Shown here one piece after another: positions 18,618 to 27,650 of a DNA stretch of 64,000 bases. The position numbers and the translations under genes are program-made. Source of the stretch: Comamonadaceae bacterium. Lineage in GTDB: Bacteria; Pseudomonadota; Gammaproteobacteria; Burkholderiales; Burkholderiaceae_C. Under the pieces are notes generated by a model. The model was not told where the DNA came from. It worked only from the letters and a program-made list of their open reading frames with translations, and made no database searches. Location: positions 1-64,000 of the forward strand of contig CANFWI010000009.1 in NCBI GenBank assembly GCA_947450675.1. Direction: 5' to 3'. Numbering within the stretch: the stretch's first letter is position 1; every line of letters begins with the position of its first letter.

Positions 18618-19583
18618 TTATGCGGTCAAGCCTTGCCACTTCTCCCAATACGCCAAAGCCACCCGGTAAGTGTTCATTTGCACTTGCACGGTTTCATCGA
18701 TATCAACGCCGTAGCCACCGGCCATGGCCATGGCCAGCGTTATGCGGCGCTGCCAAGCCCAGTCAAAAACCCGCCGGTCGCGCGCCTCAAGACCGTCGTA
18801 GCTCAAACTCAAACGACCCAAACGATCGCCCTCAAACGGATCGGCACCGGCCAAATAAATCACCAATCCCGGTTGAAAGCGCCGCTCCATCTCATCAAGT
18901 GCGTGCTCTAGCGCCTGCAGGTAATCCGCATCGTTGCAGCCATCCGGCAAGTTCACGTCCAGGTCACTGACTTCCTTGCGAAATGGAAAGTTGTGTTGCC
19001 CGTGCAGCGACAGCGTGAAAACGCTGGCGTCATCCTTGAAGATGCTGGCCGTGCCATTCCCTTGGTGCACATCCAGATCAATCACCGCCACGCGCAAGGC
19101 CGGCCGCAGGTGTCCGTGGCGCCTGGCCCACTCGGCTTGCATCAAACGGGCCGTCACAGCAGCGTCGTTAAAAACGCAGAAACCACCGCCTTTGTCTGCG
19201 CTCGCATGGTGCGTGCCGCCGGCCATGTTGGCCGCTACGCCCTCAGATTTGGCTTGCGCACCACCGCGCAGACCCAGCGCTGCGCGTGCAGCCGCAATGG
19301 TCGCACCGGCCGATCGGCGTGAGCGCTCGACCATCTCCAAGCTCCAGGGAAAACCGATTTCGCGCATGGCGACTGCCGGCAATTCACCGCTGCTCACTGC
19401 GTTGATGTACGCAGGGTCGTGCGCCAGAGCCAATTCGCCATCCGTGGCGCTCGGCGCCTCAGCCATGCTCACCGCCGGCAACTCTGTCGCCACACGCTGG
19501 CGCAGACGTGCGTACTTTTCCATCGGAAAGCGGTGCCCCGCAGGCAGTGGCAATACAAAGTGATCCGCGTAATAGGCTTGCAA
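18618..19583 (-). CDS. Histone-deacetylase-family (class II-like) deacetylase
   Basis: These bacterial zinc amidohydrolases remove acetyl groups from polyamines, acetoin-related substrates or proteins. The protein shows the HDAC catalytic set: GGTHHASADKGGGFCVFND (tandem histidines), the zinc ligands in VIDLDVHQGNGTA and the third ligand in LAGADPFEGDRLG. I place the start at a TTG giving MQAYYADHFVLPLPAGHRFP (321 residues), which matches the usual family N-terminus; the ORF track allows 20 more residues with another TTG. Neither start has a convincing ribosome-binding site. Confidence 0.85.
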   Translation of the reverse strand: MQAYYADHFVLPLPAGHRFPMEKYARLRQRVATELPAVSMAEAPSATDGELALAHDPAYINAVSSGELPAVAMREIGFPWSLEMVERSRRSAGATIAAARAALGLRGGAQAKSEGVAANMAGGTHHASADKGGGFCVFNDAAVTARLMQAEWARRHGHLRPALRVAVIDLDVHQGNGTASIFKDDASVFTLSLHGQHNFPFRKEVSDLDVNLPDGCNDADYLQALEHALDEMERRFQPGLVIYLAGADPFEGDRLGRLSLSYDGLEARDRRVFDWAWQRRITLAMAMAGGYGVDIDETVQVQMNTYRVALAYWEKWQGLTA

Positions 19584-19768
19584 AATAAATAAGGCGTGAA
19601 AAGAAACAGGGACTATCTCAATCGACCGGCGCACAGGTCGCAACGCATTTTAAAAGCTCTTCATGAAGCTCAACATTGTGATTCGAAGTTAACGCTCAAA
19701 CCGCAGCTGAATCGTTTTAAAAACCCAGAAACCACCAGCCCATGCGGCCTAGAGGCGCACATCTAAAA

Positions 19769-19843
19769 TGATGCATTGCAGCAAAATTGACTTGCAATCA
19801 TCGCGCCACCCCCTATACTTTGTGTCATGTTGCAGTGCAGCAA
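19769..19843 (+). promoter_or_regulatory. Phasin promoter with paired TGC-rich direct repeats
   Basis: Two 16-bp elements, TGATGCATTGCAGCAA (19769-19784) and TGTTGCAGTGCAGCAA (19828-19843), agree at 14 of 16 positions and are 59 bp apart. Between them lie a -35-like TTGCAA (19792-19797) and a -10-like TATACT (19814-19819) with 16-bp spacing. The second repeat would cover the start of transcription. From memory, PHA regulators of the PhaR/PhbF family bind TGC-rich sites of the form TGNTGCNNNGCA, which both copies fit. Autorepression released by PHA granules is the inferred role. Confidence 0.6.
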
Positions 19844-19909
19844 TTGGTGGTTCGAGAAATCACCCAATCAAGCTGAGCAACTATTTTTTAACTCACAGGA
19901 GATTTGAAT

Positions 19910-20455
19910 ATGTTGACCGCTGAACAAGTTATTGACTCGCAAAAAACCACTTACGAAACCCTTTTTGGCCTGACCAACAAAGCCTTCGAAGGCGTTGAAA
20001 AACTGGTCGAATTGAATCTCCAAGCGTCCAAAGCCGCTTTGGCAGAAACCGCCAATCAAACGCAAGCGATGATGAGCGTGAAAGACGCCCAAGAATTTTT
20101 GGCCATGCAAACAGGCATGTTGCAGCCTTTGGCAGAGAAGTCGGCCGCTTACAGCCGCCACCTTTACGACATTGCCACCAGCACCAGCGCCGAGTTCAGC
20201 AAAGCTCTTGAAGGTCAAGCCGCAGAAACCCAAGCCAAGCTCATGGGTTTGGTCGATGGTGCTGCTAAAAATGCGCCAGCCGGTTCAGAAACCGCCATGG
20301 CCGTCATGAAAAGCGCAGTTGCTGCGGCCAACAACGCTTTCGAGTCGGTTCAAAAAGCCGTTAAACAAGCCACCGACATGGCTGAAGCCAACTTCACCAC
20401 CGTCAGCAATACCGCCGTCAACGCGGTCAAAGCACCAGCTGCGAAAAAGCGTTAA
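19910..20455 (+). CDS. phaP: Phasin family protein (PHA granule-associated)
   Basis: Phasins coat polyhydroxyalkanoate granules and set their size and number. The 181-residue protein is almost entirely amphipathic helix with little Cys, Trp or Gly. It shows the phasin pattern [20 protein letters not shown], then long Ala/Lys/Glu-rich helices, and ends in a basic tail (KAPAAKKR). I use the ATG at 19910, 8 bases after AGGAG; the ORF-track TTG two codons earlier is unlikely. It is a single-gene unit with its own promoter repeats and a strong terminator. Confidence 0.9.
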   Translation: MLTAEQVIDSQKTTYETLFGLTNKAFEGVEKLVELNLQASKAALAETANQTQAMMSVKDAQEFLAMQTGMLQPLAEKSAAYSRHLYDIATSTSAEFSKALEGQAAETQAKLMGLVDGAAKNAPAGSETAMAVMKSAVAAANNAFESVQKAVKQATDMAEANFTTVSNTAVNAVKAPAAKKR

Positions 20456-20512
20456 TTTTCATTGAGTTGTCTCCTCGGGTCTCCGGCAAACATCGCGTTT
20501 CCAGACCCGTTT

Positions 20513-20539
20513 AAAGCCCGCCTTGTGCGGGCTTTTTTT
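20513..20539 (+). terminator. Rho-independent terminator of the phasin gene
   Basis: AAAGCCCGC pairs perfectly with GCGGGCTTT around a CTTGT loop and is followed by a run of seven T. It lies 58 bp after the phasin stop. Confidence 0.9.
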
Positions 20540-20567
20540 GTGTCTATGTTCAGGGCTATGGATGGAT

Positions 20568-21491
20568 CTACCGCAGCGCCACAGAAGCCGCCTCCAGTTT
20601 TAAGCGGAGTGCCGGCAGTGCTGCAAGCATGGCTGCCCTGCCCGCCTCAATGGCTTTCAGTCGGGCTGAAAAGTCAGCGCTTTTAAGCCCCACCAGCGAG
20701 GGCCGAATGATGAGGTCCGCATCTTTCAGCTCGTGCTGGTTGATGCTTCTGCCCATGATCGAAAAGGTCTGCAGCAAGATTTGCAAGGTGTCGTTGGCGG
20801 CGTTGTCTTCGGGCACGGTCGAGATGTCAACCGCAATCACCAGTTCGGCCCCCATTTGACGTGCAAAACGCACCGGCACCGGGGCCACCAAGCCGCCATC
20901 GACGTAGTCGCGCCCGCTGATCCGCACGGGCACAAAAACGCCAGGCACGGCACTCGATGCGCGTACGGCCATGCCGGTGTCGCCGCGCCGAAACAGCATG
21001 GCCTGCCCATTGCCCAAGTCGGTCGCGACCACGCCCAGCGGAATGCTCATTTGGTCGAGCAAGCGACCGCCCACGGCCTCGTTCACATAGCGGCCCAGCG
21101 CATCGCCGCGGAACATGCCGCGCCCGACCAAAGGCAGCATCCAGTCGGTGATGGCCACCTCTTCAATCGCCAAAGCGGCTTTTTGCAACTCGACACTGGA
21201 CTTGCCGCTGGCATACAGCGCGGCCACCAAACTACCGGCCGAGGTGCCTACAACGTAGGACGGGCGCAAACCCGCTTCTTCCAGCACAGCAATGACGCCG
21301 ACGTGCGCAAAGCCTTTGGCGGCGCCGCCGCCCAGTGCCAAGCCAATGCGCGGCATGCGTTTGGCCGCCACGGGCACGGGGGGTGCCTCCGGAGAGACAA
21401 CGGGTCCAACACCTAAGCCAGCACAACCTCCCATCAACAGCATCGAGCCAAGGGCAGCGCCACCCAACAAGCGGCGCAGAACGACTTTCAA
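20568..21491 (-). CDS. Patatin-like phospholipase, putative lipoprotein (RssA type)
   Basis: Patatin-like proteins are Ser-Asp lipid acyl hydrolases. The glycine-rich oxyanion motif GLALGGGAAKGFAHVGV, nucleophile elbow GTSAGS and catalytic DGG (YVDGGLVAPVPV) are all present. I prefer the TTG at 21491, which yields MKVVLRRLLGGAALGSMLLM-GGC, a lipoprotein signal, so the protein would sit on the periplasmic side of a membrane. ORF-track starts up to 21659 add a non-signal leader reaching into the divergent promoter. A hairpin CAAGCGCT-GAGA-AGCGCTTG overlaps the proposed start. Confidence 0.82.
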   Translation of the reverse strand: MKVVLRRLLGGAALGSMLLMGGCAGLGVGPVVSPEAPPVPVAAKRMPRIGLALGGGAAKGFAHVGVIAVLEEAGLRPSYVVGTSAGSLVAALYASGKSSVELQKAALAIEEVAITDWMLPLVGRGMFRGDALGRYVNEAVGGRLLDQMSIPLGVVATDLGNGQAMLFRRGDTGMAVRASSAVPGVFVPVRISGRDYVDGGLVAPVPVRFARQMGAELVIAVDISTVPEDNAANDTLQILLQTFSIMGRSINQHELKDADLIIRPSLVGLKSADFSARLKAIEAGRAAMLAALPALRLKLEAASVALR

Positions 21492-21608
21492 GCGCTGAGA
21501 AGCGCTTGAAAGCAAGGCATCGGAGCGTGCACGCTCTGCGCACAGGGTCAGCGTTGCGTCCAACTTGGAGCGCAATAACCTTGCGTCAGCTTCGAGCACT
21601 TTAAAGTT

Positions 21609-21624
21609 ATTAAGAATTATTCGC
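21609..21624 (+). promoter_or_regulatory. Candidate Fur box upstream of the iron-binding protein gene
   Basis: On the minus strand this reads GCGAATAATTCTTAAT, close to the Fur core GAGAATNATTCTC. It lies 47 bp before an iron-type binding-protein gene in a locally AT-rich stretch. The match is imperfect. Confidence 0.4.
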
Positions 21625-21670
21625 GTTTGCATTAAACTAGCTTCCATCGCAACTTTCACTCATCAAACCC

Positions 21671-22720
21671 ATGTCCAAAAAACCGCTTCTTGCCGGCCTT
21701 GTCACCGCTGCCCTGCTGAGCGTCACGGCCAGCGTTGTCGCTCAAGAGCAGGTGCTCAACCTCTATTCTGCCCGTCACTACCAAACAGATGAGGCGCTTT
21801 ACGGGAATTTCACCCAAGCCACCGGCATCAAAATCAACCGCGTGGACGCCGATGACGCCGGCATTCTGGCGCGCCTGAAAGCCGAAGGCGCTGCCTCGCC
21901 AGCCGATGTGGTCTTGCTGGTCGACGCCGCTCGGCTCGGTAAAGCCGACATGGACGGTCTGTTTCGCCCGATCAAGTCAGCGCTATTAGAAGCGGCCATT
22001 CCAGCTCAGCTGCGCGCCAAGCCGAGCGCTGAGGGCACCACTTGGTTCGGCTTTTCGACCCGCGCCCGCATCGTCGTGTACAACAAAATGCGGGTCAAAA
22101 AGACCGATGTTGACACCTACGAAGCCTTGGCCGACCCGAAGAACAAAGGCCTGCTGTGCACCCGCTCAGGCGCCCACCCCTACAACTTGTCCTTATTCGG
22201 TGCGGTCACCGAACACCTCGGCGAAGTCAAAACAGAAGCCTGGTTGAAAGGCCTGGTCGCCAACATGGCACGTGCGCCCAAAGGCGGCGACACCGACCAG
22301 ATCAAGGGTGTGGCCAGCGGCGAGTGCGGCGTGGCATTGACGAACAGCTATTACCTAGCGCGCATGATGCGGTCGACAGATCCGCAAGACAAGGCCATCG
22401 TTGAGAAAATCGGCGTGGTCTTTCCGAACCAACAAACTTGGGGCACCCACGTCAACGTGGCGGGCGCGGGCGTGGCCAAAAACGCCAAAAATCTAAGCAG
22501 CGCCGTGAAGTTCATGGAGTATTTGGCCAGCCCGGCCGCACAAAACTACTTTGCCGACGGCAACAACGAATGGCCTGCCGTGGCCGGCGTGAAGGTCAAC
22601 AACCCGGCCTTGCAAGCCATGACGGGCGGCAGCTTCAAGTCGGAAACCATCCCGATCAGCGCCGTCGCCAACAACCAGACCAAGGTGCAGCAAATGCTGG
22701 ACCGCGTCGGCTATAAATAA
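21671..22720 (+). CDS. Fe(3+) ABC transporter substrate-binding protein (FbpA/FutA family)
   Basis: About 349 residues with a signal peptide (MSKKPLLAGLVTAALLSVTA, cleavage near VVAQ). The mature start EQVLNLYSARHYQTDEALYGNF is typical of periplasmic ferric-binding proteins. The paired tyrosines in ALTNSYYLARMM correspond to the iron-ligand tyrosines of this class. No permease or ATPase gene accompanies it here, so it is an orphan that must work with components encoded elsewhere. A candidate Fur site precedes it. Confidence 0.88.
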   Translation: MSKKPLLAGLVTAALLSVTASVVAQEQVLNLYSARHYQTDEALYGNFTQATGIKINRVDADDAGILARLKAEGAASPADVVLLVDAARLGKADMDGLFRPIKSALLEAAIPAQLRAKPSAEGTTWFGFSTRARIVVYNKMRVKKTDVDTYEALADPKNKGLLCTRSGAHPYNLSLFGAVTEHLGEVKTEAWLKGLVANMARAPKGGDTDQIKGVASGECGVALTNSYYLARMMRSTDPQDKAIVEKIGVVFPNQQTWGTHVNVAGAGVAKNAKNLSSAVKFMEYLASPAAQNYFADGNNEWPAVAGVKVNNPALQAMTGGSFKSETIPISAVANNQTKVQQMLDRVGYK

Positions 22721-22753
22721 GGAATTGGGCGCAGCCGATGCGTGATAATTGAG

Positions 22754-22769
22754 TTGACGTTAACGTCAA
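22754..22769. promoter_or_regulatory. Perfect 16-bp palindrome TTGACGTTAACGTCAA
   Basis: A fully symmetric 16-bp sequence lies alone in the 106-bp gap between the iron-binding protein and the HSD10-like gene, 57 bp before that gene's start. It resembles operators I recall for MerR-family LiuR regulators of branched-chain amino-acid catabolism. That fits the downstream gene, since HSD10-type enzymes act in isoleucine degradation. Confidence 0.6.
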
Positions 22770-22826
22770 GTCAGGTCCATCAAGGCGTCTGGCTTTTCAT
22801 TCCCTTTCACCCTTTTAGGATCACCC

Positions 22827-23585
22827 ATGGACATCGCAGGCAAGGTTTTCATCGTCACAGGCGGCGCATCAGGTCTCGGCGAGGGCACAGCCCGCATGCT
22901 GGCCGCCAACGGCGCCACGGTGGTGATTGCGGACATGCAAACTGACAAAGGCGAAGCCATCGCCAAAGACATCGGCGGTGCATTTGTGCGTTGCGATGTG
23001 AGCCAAGAAGCCGATGGCCAAGCCGTCGTCGCCAAAGCTGTGTCGCTCGGCAAACTGATGGGCTTGGTCAATTGCGCAGGCATTGCACCGGCCGAAAAAA
23101 CCGTCGGTAAAAACGGCGCGCATTCGTTGGCTTTGTTCAGCAAAACCATCACCGTCAACCTGATCGGCAGCTTCAACATGATCCGCTTGGCGGCTGAAGC
23201 CATGAGCCAGAACGAACCGGAGTCCACCGGCGAGCGCGGCGTGATGATCTCGACGGCATCGGTCGCCGCCTACGACGGCCAAATTGGCCAAGCTGCGTAC
23301 AGCGCGTCCAAAGGCGGCGTGGTCGGCATGACCTTGCCGATTGCCCGTGACTTGGCGCGCAACGGCATCCGCAACATGACCATCGCACCCGGCATTTTCG
23401 GCACGCCGATGATGTTTGGCATGCCGCAAGAAGTGCAAGACTCGTTGGCCGCCAGCGTGCCCTTTCCGTCACGTTTGGGCACGCCGCAAGACTACGCCAA
23501 ACTGGCCCGCCACATCATTGAAAACGAGATGCTCAACGGCGAAGTGATTCGTCTGGACGGCGCCATCCGCTTGGCACCGCGTTAA
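22827..23585 (+). CDS. 3-hydroxyacyl-CoA dehydrogenase, HSD17B10-like SDR
   Basis: The 252-residue classical short-chain dehydrogenase has cofactor motif [16 protein letters not shown]-type motif [12 protein letters not shown], catalytic Ser in [12 protein letters not shown] and YSASK. The insertion [26 protein letters not shown] and the end [16 protein letters not shown] are characteristic of the HSD10/type II 3-hydroxyacyl-CoA dehydrogenases, which oxidise 2-methyl-3-hydroxybutyryl-CoA in isoleucine breakdown and short-chain 3-hydroxyacyl-CoAs. It is monocistronic behind the 16-bp palindrome. Confidence 0.88.
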   Translation: MDIAGKVFIVTGGASGLGEGTARMLAANGATVVIADMQTDKGEAIAKDIGGAFVRCDVSQEADGQAVVAKAVSLGKLMGLVNCAGIAPAEKTVGKNGAHSLALFSKTITVNLIGSFNMIRLAAEAMSQNEPESTGERGVMISTASVAAYDGQIGQAAYSASKGGVVGMTLPIARDLARNGIRNMTIAPGIFGTPMMFGMPQEVQDSLAASVPFPSRLGTPQDYAKLARHIIENEMLNGEVIRLDGAIRLAPR

Positions 23586-23612
23586 GCCAGCAACGCACGG
23601 CGCCATCTGACA

Positions 23613-25409
23613 ATGCCTGTGAGGTTTCTGGCCGCAGCAGGGCTCACTACCTTTCTGACGGCTTGTGCCGCATCACTGGCAGCGCAAGTCGAGCCTCAAA
23701 CCGCGCCCTTGCAGCCCGAGGAGGCGTCAGGCTACACCGAAAAGCCCGGCTGGGCGACCCGGCATTTTGCCGTGGCTGCGGCTCATCCGCTGGCCACCGA
23801 TGCGGGTTACAAGATCCTCAAAGCTGGCGGCTCCGCCATCGACGCAGCCATCGCTGTGCAGATGGTGCTGGGTCTGGTCGAGCCGCAATCGAGCGGCATC
23901 GGCGGTGGTTCTTTCTTGTTGCACCACGATGGCCAACGCAACATGACAGAGGCATTTGACGGTCGCGAGACGGCCCCGGCCGCCGCCAATGAGAATCTTT
24001 TTTTGAACCCCGACGGTAAGCCGGTGGGGTTTTATGAAGGCGTTGTCGGTGGCCGCGCCGTCGGTGTGCCAGGCACTGTGCAGATGCTGGAAGATGCGCA
24101 CCGCCAGCACGGCAAACTGCCATGGGCACAACTGTTCGCCCCGGCGATTGCGCTCGCCGAGCAAGGTTTTAAAGTGAGCGAGCGCCTGCACAGCTTGCTG
24201 GTCAGCGACGTTTATCTCAAAAAAGACCCCGTCGCCGCAGCGTATTTTTATGACGCGGCCGGCCTGCCCTGGCCCGTCGGTCATCTGTTGAAAAACCCCG
24301 AACTGGCGAGCGTTTTCAAGCGCATCGCCAGAGGAGGATCGAAGGCGTTGATGACCGGCGACATCGCCCAAGCCATCGTCGACAAGGTCCGCCAGCACCC
24401 GAGCAACCCCGGGCAACTGGCGTTGGCAGACTTGGCCGACTACCAAGCCAAAAAACGCGAACCGCTGTGCCATGACTACCGGGTGGCTCCCCGCGACTAC
24501 CGCATTTGCGGAATGCCGCCGCCGAGTTCCGGCGCGATAACCATCGGCCAAATGTTGGGCCTGCTGACCCACACGCCCGCGCAAGCCATGCCGTTGATGG
24601 ACGGCCTGCCCGATGCGCGTTGGCTGCACCTGTACACCGAAGCCTCGCGCCTGGCCTTTGCCGATCGCGACCAGTACATCGCAGACCCGGACTTTGTGCA
24701 AGCGCCCGGCGGCCACTGGATGAGCCTGCTTGAGCCCGGCTATCTGGCGGAACGAGCCCGGCTGATCGGCCCCCTGCGCATGACAACGGCTGCGGCCGGA
24801 ACGCCAGGCGCGGTCAAGACGAGTTATGCACCGATGCCCGAGCAGCCCGAACATGGCACCAGCCACATCAGCATCGTCGACGCCGACGGCAATGCGCTGG
24901 CCATGACCAGCACCATCGAAAATGCTTTTGGCTCGCGCCAGATGGTCAAAGGCTTTTTGCTCAACAACGAGCTCACCGACTTCAGTTTCACACCCCGTGA
25001 CGCCCAAGGCAGGCCGGTTGCCAACCGGGTCGAGCCCGGCAAGCGGCCGCGCTCGTCGATGGCACCCACACTGGTGTTTGACAAGGTCAACGGCGAGTTG
25101 ATGATGAGTGGCGGCAGTCCGGGCGGCGCGCTCATCATCCATTACACCGCCAAGCTGCTGTATGGCACGCTCAACTGGGAACTCGATGCGCAGCAAGCCA
25201 TCAACCTGCCCAACTTTGGCAGCCTCAACGGCATGACACTGCTGGAAGACCAGCGCTTTCCGGCCGCTACCGTTCAATCTCTGCGCCAACCGGGTGCGCA
25301 AGTACGAGAAGTGCCCATGACCAGCGGCTTGCAAGCGATTCAAAGAACCCCGTCGGGCTGGTTTGGCGGGGCCGATCCGCGCCGCGAAGGCATCGTTCAA
25401 GGCGACTGA
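23613..25409 (+). CDS. ggt: Gamma-glutamyltransferase
   Basis: GGT hydrolyses or transfers the gamma-glutamyl group of glutathione in the periplasm and is made as a proenzyme that cuts itself before a catalytic threonine. Here that residue is Thr416 in GTSHISIVDADGN. Large-subunit motifs (ATDAGYKILKAGGSAIDAAIA, QSSGIGGGSF, DGRETAP) and small-subunit motifs (NNELTDF, RPRSSMAPT, SGGSPGG) are complete. The N-terminus RFLAAAGLTTFLTAC has a possible lipobox with Cys18, so membrane anchoring is possible. The length of 598 is normal. Confidence 0.95.
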   Translation: MPVRFLAAAGLTTFLTACAASLAAQVEPQTAPLQPEEASGYTEKPGWATRHFAVAAAHPLATDAGYKILKAGGSAIDAAIAVQMVLGLVEPQSSGIGGGSFLLHHDGQRNMTEAFDGRETAPAAANENLFLNPDGKPVGFYEGVVGGRAVGVPGTVQMLEDAHRQHGKLPWAQLFAPAIALAEQGFKVSERLHSLLVSDVYLKKDPVAAAYFYDAAGLPWPVGHLLKNPELASVFKRIARGGSKALMTGDIAQAIVDKVRQHPSNPGQLALADLADYQAKKREPLCHDYRVAPRDYRICGMPPPSSGAITIGQMLGLLTHTPAQAMPLMDGLPDARWLHLYTEASRLAFADRDQYIADPDFVQAPGGHWMSLLEPGYLAERARLIGPLRMTTAAAGTPGAVKTSYAPMPEQPEHGTSHISIVDADGNALAMTSTIENAFGSRQMVKGFLLNNELTDFSFTPRDAQGRPVANRVEPGKRPRSSMAPTLVFDKVNGELMMSGGSPGGALIIHYTAKLLYGTLNWELDAQQAINLPNFGSLNGMTLLEDQRFPAATVQSLRQPGAQVREVPMTSGLQAIQRTPSGWFGGADPRREGIVQGD

Positions 25410-25473
25410 CCCACCGCCCAACAAATGCCGCGTCAAGGCTTTGTGATTAAATCAGCCCTCGACTTTTGCACCC

Positions 25474-27549
25474 ATGGCCATCCCACAATCATTCATCCAG
25501 GAACTCCTGTCCCGCACTGACGTGGTGGACATCGTTGGGCGCTATGTTCAGCTGAAAAAGGGTGGCGCCAACTTCATGGGGCTGTGCCCTTTCCACGGCG
25601 AAAAGTCGCCCTCCTTCTCCGTCAGCCCAGCTAAACAGTTCTATCACTGCTTTGGTTGCGGCAAAAATGGCAACGCCATCAGCTTCTTGATGGACCATGC
25701 CGGCATGACCTTCGTCGAAGCGGTTAAAGACTTGGCTCAGCAATACGGCTTGCAAGTCCCTGAAGACGACGTCAGCCCGCAAGACCGGGCCCGCGCCGCA
25801 CAAGTCCGCGAGCAGCAAGCCACGCTCACCAGCGTGCTCGAAAAAGCCGCCGTAGCCTACGCCAAACAATTGAAAATTTCACCGCGCGCCGTCGACTACT
25901 TCAAAGGCCGCGGTTTGTCGGGCGACATCGCCAAAACCTTTGGCCTCGGCTACGCGCCCGAAGGCTGGCGCAGTTTGGCGAGTATTTTTGCCGACTACAA
26001 CGACCCGCTGCTGGTCGATAGCGGCCTCGTCATCACCGGTGAGCCCGGCGAAGAAAACCAGGCGGGTGAGACCAAACGCTACGACCGTTTTCGAGATCGG
26101 GTCATGTTCCCGATCCGCAACGTCAAGGGCGAATGCATCGGCTTTGGCGGCCGCGTGTTGGGCGACGACAAACCCAAATACCTGAACTCGCCAGAGACGC
26201 CGGTGTTCAGCAAAGGGCGCGAACTCTACGGCCTGTTTGAAGCCCGCACCGCCTTGCGCGAACACGGCTTTGCCTTGGTGACCGAAGGCTATATGGATGT
26301 TGTGGCACTGGCCCAACTCGGCTTCGCCAACACCGTGGCCACGCTGGGCACCGCCTGCACAGCAGACCACATTCAAAAACTGTTTCGCTTCACCGACGCT
26401 GTCGTCTTCAGCTTTGACGGCGACAGCGCCGGGCGCCGTGCAGCCCGCAAGGCGCTAGAGGCCGCCCTGCCTTTTGCCAGCGATGTGCGCAGCGTCAAGT
26501 TCTTATTTTTACCAGCCGAACACGACCCCGACAGCTACATCCGTGCGCACGGCCAAGAAGGTTTTGCCAGCATGGTCAAGCAAGCCGTGCCGCTCAGCCG
26601 CTTCATGATCGAAGCCGCCAGCGACGCCTGCGACATGAGCACCGCCGAAGGCCGCGCCCACATGGCCAGCAATGCGCGCGTGCTGTGGAGCCTGCTGCCC
26701 GACGGCGCACTGAAGCGCCAGTTGCTGGCCGAGATCGCCGACCAAGTGCAAATCGACAGCCGTGAATTGCTGCAACTCTGGCAACCGGCCGCACCTTACA
26801 AAAGCGGCCAGCGCAACAACAATTTCAACCCCAGCGCCAGCGGCAAAAGCTTCAAGGCCGGCACTAAAAATGCAGCCGACCGGACACCCCAACCCGAAGC
26901 GCCTGACTACAGCTACGCCTATGGCCCAGCGGGCGACGACGCCGACTACAACAGCTCCGAACCTGACTCGTACGGATCGAACGATTCACACGGCTTCAGC
27001 AGTCCCAGCAACTCGACCTTCAAACCCTCTGACGGCCAATTCTCCAGCCGATTTCCCAGCAAAAAAGGCAGCGCATCAGGCGGCTACAGCAGCTATGGCG
27101 ACAGGGCTTCAGCAGCGCGCCCACGCCGAATCGCTGGCCGCATTTTGTCAGCCAGCCGCGAAGACCGCGTGCTGCGCGCCTTGCTGACCGAGTCGCAAGC
27201 TTGGGACAAGCTCAACCACGACGAGCATGCTTTGCTATCCGGCTTGCCCGCGCCGCACGGCCCGCTCTTTGTCTGGCTTGAAAGCCAGCTGCACGAGCAT
27301 GGCCCCCAGCCGTGGGCCGCTCTGCGCGAAGGACTGCGTGAGCATGCGCATGAGAATTACGCGCTCAACCAATTGGCACAAATTCCCGAAGGCATCGAAT
27401 CCGACTGGACCGAGGTACGCAGCATTCTGGACCAGTTGAGCCGGCTGGCAAGGCAAGTTGAAATGCAAGACTTGGCCCTGCGCGCCAACACCGACCCGAC
27501 CGCCTTGGCGCGTTACCGCGAACTGGCAGCCCTGCAAAAACCCGCCTAA
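25474..27549 (+). CDS. dnaG: DNA primase
   Basis: DnaG makes RNA primers at the replication fork. The CHC2 zinc-binding domain (Cys38, His41, Cys59, Cys62) is followed by the primase core with GFGGRVLGDDKPKYLNSPETP. The TOPRIM motifs VTEGYMDVVALAQLG and FSFDGDSAGRRAA come next, then a C-terminal helicase-binding domain. At 691 residues it is about 110 longer than E. coli DnaG. The excess is a Ser/Asn/Gly-rich low-complexity linker (about residues 445-560). No rpsU or yqeY gene precedes it; ggt does. Confidence 0.97.
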   Translation: MAIPQSFIQELLSRTDVVDIVGRYVQLKKGGANFMGLCPFHGEKSPSFSVSPAKQFYHCFGCGKNGNAISFLMDHAGMTFVEAVKDLAQQYGLQVPEDDVSPQDRARAAQVREQQATLTSVLEKAAVAYAKQLKISPRAVDYFKGRGLSGDIAKTFGLGYAPEGWRSLASIFADYNDPLLVDSGLVITGEPGEENQAGETKRYDRFRDRVMFPIRNVKGECIGFGGRVLGDDKPKYLNSPETPVFSKGRELYGLFEARTALREHGFALVTEGYMDVVALAQLGFANTVATLGTACTADHIQKLFRFTDAVVFSFDGDSAGRRAARKALEAALPFASDVRSVKFLFLPAEHDPDSYIRAHGQEGFASMVKQAVPLSRFMIEAASDACDMSTAEGRAHMASNARVLWSLLPDGALKRQLLAEIADQVQIDSRELLQLWQPAAPYKSGQRNNNFNPSASGKSFKAGTKNAADRTPQPEAPDYSYAYGPAGDDADYNSSEPDSYGSNDSHGFSSPSNSTFKPSDGQFSSRFPSKKGSASGGYSSYGDRASAARPRRIAGRILSASREDRVLRALLTESQAWDKLNHDEHALLSGLPAPHGPLFVWLESQLHEHGPQPWAALREGLREHAHENYALNQLAQIPEGIESDWTEVRSILDQLSRLARQVEMQDLALRANTDPTALARYRELAALQKPA

Positions 27550-27574
27550 AAACAGGGTTTCGAGGGCCTTGAAG

Positions 27575-27604
27575 TTGCCTCAAAAATAAGCATCTGGGTA
27601 TAAT
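27575..27604 (+). promoter_or_regulatory. Sigma-70 promoter of rpoD
   Basis: TTGCCT (-35, 27575-27580) and a consensus TATAAT (-10, 27599-27604) are separated by 18 bp. They lie 26 bp after the dnaG stop, and transcription should begin near 27611. This gives rpoD its own promoter and a 5' leader of about 280 nucleotides. Confidence 0.7.
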
Positions 27605-27650
27605 CCAAACTTAACGCTACGGCAAGCGCGAGAGCAGCACCTCCGGCACC

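Noticed and set aside
23727-25436. 569-residue minus-strand ORF opposite ggt
   Set aside because: The opposite strand encodes gamma-glutamyltransferase with complete catalytic motifs. The antisense translation is His/Arg/Gln-rich with no recognisable domain, as expected of a GC-rich shadow frame.
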